Source: Abiotrophia defectiva ATCC 49176 (GTDB taxonomy: Bacteria; Bacillota; Bacilli; Lactobacillales; Aerococcaceae). From it: a DNA stretch of 64,000 bases. Shown here one piece after another: positions 62,073-64,000 of this stretch. The stretch covers positions 469,761-533,760 of the forward strand of contig NZ_KI535340.1 of assembly GCF_000160075.2 (NCBI RefSeq), written 5' to 3'. The position numbers were made by a program, and so were the translations under genes. How positions within the stretch are numbered: position 1 is the first letter of the stretch; each line of letters starts with the position of its first letter. The notes beneath the pieces are model-generated. The model had not been told where the DNA came from. It did not search any database and saw nothing but the letters and a program-made list of their open reading frames with translations.

Positions 62073-63322
62073 TGCGTCTCCTCCTCTCGGTCTTGCTGGC
62101 GACGACGATAACCCTGCAGGTGATAGTCGCCAGTATTCTCATCATAGTCGAATTTAGTTACTAGGAGCTCTTGACGCATGCCAGCCACCTTATAAGCTTC
62201 ATGGGCAGGAATGCGTTGGTCAACCCAGTCAGCATCTGCCATTAAGAGCTTCCAGATTTCCTGTTTCAAGCGGTCAATATGGCTGGGTTCATAGGCAGAG
62301 ATGGCGATACTTGGAAAGGCCGTTGCTTGGACTGACTGGTCTGGAGCCAAACAATCAATCTTATTATAGACTGTTAGGACTGGCAAGTGCCCATATCCCA
62401 ACTCCTTAATGATTCGCAGAACGGTCTGCTCATGTAGCGTCTGAGCCGGATCCGAAGCATCGACGACATGTAGTAACAAGTCCATGCCCCCGATTTCTTC
62501 CAAAGTTGACTTAAAAGCATGAATGAGTTCTGTCGGCAACTCTTCAATGAAGCCAACCGTATCCGTCAAGGTAAATCGGTCCTCACCCTTAAGGGGCATA
62601 CGCCTAGTTAATGGGTCTAAGGTTGCAAAAAGTTGGTCTTGGACATAGGTCTCTGACTGGGTCAATTGGGTTAGCAAGGTAGACTTGCCGGCGTTGGTAT
62701 AACCCACCAAACCGACTTGCCAGTGACCACCCTGAGCTCGCCGCGAACGAGTTCGCTCACGATGGGCGGCAATATCAGCTAACTCCTCCTTAACGTGGTG
62801 AATAACGCTTCGAATATGGCGGCGATCACTTTCCAACTTGGTTTCACCAGGACCGCGGGTCCCAATCCCACCGCCTTGGCGAGACAAATGCTTACCTTGG
62901 CCGTAGAGGCGTGGCAGGAGATAGTTATACTGGGCCAGAGCCACCTGGAGTTTCCCCTCGCGACTTCGTGCCCGCATGGCAAAGATATCCAAGATTAGCT
63001 GAACTCGGTCAATGACTTGAACCTTGAGGCTAGCCTCCAGTTGGCGGTTCATACTAGGTGTCAGGGCATTAAGACTAATGACTAGATCAATCTCACGGGC
63101 TTCTACTAGGGCGGCAATCTCTTCTAGTTTCCCGCTCCCGACAGCCGTCCGGCCATCTAACTTAGGCAACTTCTGGGTGACTACCTCAATGACCTGGCCA
63201 CCTGCTGTCTCTGTTAAGGAGGTCATTTCATCTAAAATCACTTGGAATTGCTCCGGACTATACTGATCTGTCTGAACGGCCATGACTAGGACCCGTTCAG
63301 GCCCAACTTGTAAGTCTATCAT
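62069..63322 (-). CDS. hflX: Ribosome-associated GTPase HflX
   Basis: A 417-residue GTPase that splits or rescues stalled 70S and 100S ribosomes. The N-terminal HflX domain is followed by a coiled region and the glycine-rich GKHLSRQGGGIGTRGPGE (about 142-159). The G domain has G1 GLVGYTNAGKSTLL near 205, G3 LTDTVGFIEELP and G4 VYNKIDCL. It follows miaA with a 4-nt overlap and overlaps def. The order miaA-hflX is common in bacteria. Confidence 0.95.
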   Translation of the reverse strand: MIDLQVGPERVLVMAVQTDQYSPEQFQVILDEMTSLTETAGGQVIEVVTQKLPKLDGRTAVGSGKLEEIAALVEAREIDLVISLNALTPSMNRQLEASLKVQVIDRVQLILDIFAMRARSREGKLQVALAQYNYLLPRLYGQGKHLSRQGGGIGTRGPGETKLESDRRHIRSVIHHVKEELADIAAHRERTRSRRAQGGHWQVGLVGYTNAGKSTLLTQLTQSETYVQDQLFATLDPLTRRMPLKGEDRFTLTDTVGFIEELPTELIHAFKSTLEEIGGMDLLLHVVDASDPAQTLHEQTVLRIIKELGYGHLPVLTVYNKIDCLAPDQSVQATAFPSIAISAYEPSHIDRLKQEIWKLLMADADWVDQRIPAHEAYKVAGMRQELLVTKFDYDENTGDYHLQGYRRRQQDREEETH

Positions 63323-64000
63323 AGGGTCCCTCCTTTCTCTGCTTGCTTATCTAATAAATCTTGAACTAGGCTAGTCGCCTGAGCCAAAGCCGTCTCATAA
63401 TCACTAGCATCCAGCCAGTGAGTGCCCTGGATACGATTGCGGAACCAGGTTAGTTGACGCTTGGCATAGCGCCTAGAATTTTGCTGAATAGCGGCAATAA
63501 CTGCCTCACGATCGGTTATGTCTCCTGCGAGATATGGCCACCATTCCTTGTAGCCAATACCTTGTACGCTTGGCAACAACTGGCCCTGCGCTACTTGATA
63601 GAGATGACGAACTTCTGCTTCCAGCCCCTGCGCCACCATGGCTTGAACTCGAGCGTTAATTCGCTCATAGAGTTGGTCACGGGGACGGTCTAAGGCTAGA
63701 ATACAGGTCTCATAACGTGCTTGAGCAGCCTCATGCTGACTCTGGTCGGAAAATTTTTGTCCCGTCACCTGCATAACTTCTAGGGCTCGCAAGAGGCGAC
63801 GATGATTTTGAATTGGAATCTTAGACGCTGCGACTGGGTCTTGTAGTGACAATTCGGCATAGAGGACCTCTACCCCTTCTGCCTCTAAACGTTGTTCGAG
63901 GGCTTGGCGGATGAGCGGGTCATGGCTAGCCTTGCCACCGAACTCTAAATCATAAAGTAGACCTTCTAGATAAAGGCCTGAGCCACCAACCAAAACTGGC
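63319..64000 (-). CDS. miaA: tRNA dimethylallyltransferase, C-terminal part (cut by window edge)
   Basis: The last 226 codons of MiaA, which adds dimethylallyl to A37 of tRNAs reading UNN codons. The frame continues beyond the right edge: the residues at the edge read PVLVGGSGLYLEGLLYD, so the in-frame TTG at 63993 is not the start. Seen: the tRNA-binding IPIQNHRRLLRALEV, QGIGYKEWWPYLAGD and QNSRRYAKRQLTWFRN, all typical. The N-terminal P-loop part is outside the window. The stop overlaps hflX by 4 nt. Confidence 0.95.
   Translation of the reverse strand, partial: PVLVGGSGLYLEGLLYDLEFGGKASHDPLIRQALEQRLEAEGVEVLYAELSLQDPVAASKIPIQNHRRLLRALEVMQVTGQKFSDQSQHEAAQARYETCILALDRPRDQLYERINARVQAMVAQGLEAEVRHLYQVAQGQLLPSVQGIGYKEWWPYLAGDITDREAVIAAIQQNSRRYAKRQLTWFRNRIQGTHWLDASDYETALAQATSLVQDLLDKQAEKGGTL

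Noticed and set aside
63319-63993. miaA starting at the in-frame TTG 63993
   Set aside because: The conserved protein sequence continues upstream of it to the window edge, and the essential P-loop would be missing.
1-64000. Prophage, insertion sequences, integrases, toxin-antitoxin or restriction genes
   Set aside because: No transposase, integrase, phage structural gene, terminal inverted repeats or defence gene could be recognised; gene order is mostly conserved housekeeping.

Overview
The window reads as chromosomal DNA of a low- to mid-GC Firmicute of the order Lactobacillales. Strong AGGAGG ribosome binding sites, TTGACA/TATAAT promoters, a CtsR box on clpP, the yqeG-yqeH-yhbY-nadD-yqeK-rsfS cluster, the murT-gatD pair, potABCD and a YSIRK/LPXTG wall-anchored adhesin all fit. 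A cytoplasmic alpha-galactosidase plus a CshA-like fibril would suit an Aerococcaceae member such as Abiotrophia; that genus is inference from protein style, not shown. Almost every gene is on the minus strand, so the window probably lies on one replichore. No insertion sequence, prophage, CRISPR array or rRNA was seen; there is one tRNA (Lys, CTT).

Layout. 1-2.5 kb: start of a ROK sugar kinase and a two-gene esterase/ATP-grasp unit. 2.6-8.2 kb: tdk-prfA-prmC-sua5-glyA-upp, a translation and nucleotide salvage operon. 8.3-10.5 kb: stand-alone PTS EIIC and branched-chain aminotransferase. 10.7-15.1 kb: cell wall block with a class A PBP and murT-gatD (lipid II amidation). 15.2-18.6 kb: alpha-galactosidase and its divergent AraC regulator. 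18.6-26.5 kb: PopT/DUF368 transporter, a PurK-like protein without catalytic motifs, glucosaminidase, an HTH-like protein, a FUSC exporter, a zinc-ribbon membrane protein with a degenerate beta-lactamase fold, an rRNA methyltransferase and an HD hydrolase.

26.7-35.7 kb is one gene for a ~2994-residue LPXTG fibril with about 21 CshA-type repeats; 15 of them form a tandem array of exactly 15 x 303 bp. 36.2-41.8 kb: a secreted DUF6612-like protein, flavodoxin-rpiA-pdp, CpXC protein and YaaA. 41.9-45 kb: LemA/TPM pair, YbjQ-like protein and GNAT. 45.1-49.4 kb: potABCD followed by a GtrA gene. 49.5-51.3 kb: tRNA-Lys, clpP and yceD-rpmF. 51.4-57 kb: ribosome assembly and NAD cluster from yqeG to tmcAL. 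57.1-64 kb: DUF1797, a beta-hydroxyacid dehydrogenase, a glycolipid-type glycosyltransferase, a GH29 fucosidase, then miaA-hflX-def, with miaA running off the right edge.

The window is mostly housekeeping. The strongest points for a second look are two probable pseudoenzymes (PurK-like; zinc-ribbon/beta-lactamase-like), the uncharacterised esterase/ATP-grasp pair, the giant repeat adhesin, a perfect 40-bp palindrome upstream of the PBP gene, and several compact regulatory regions. No wholly new multi-gene system is convincingly visible.
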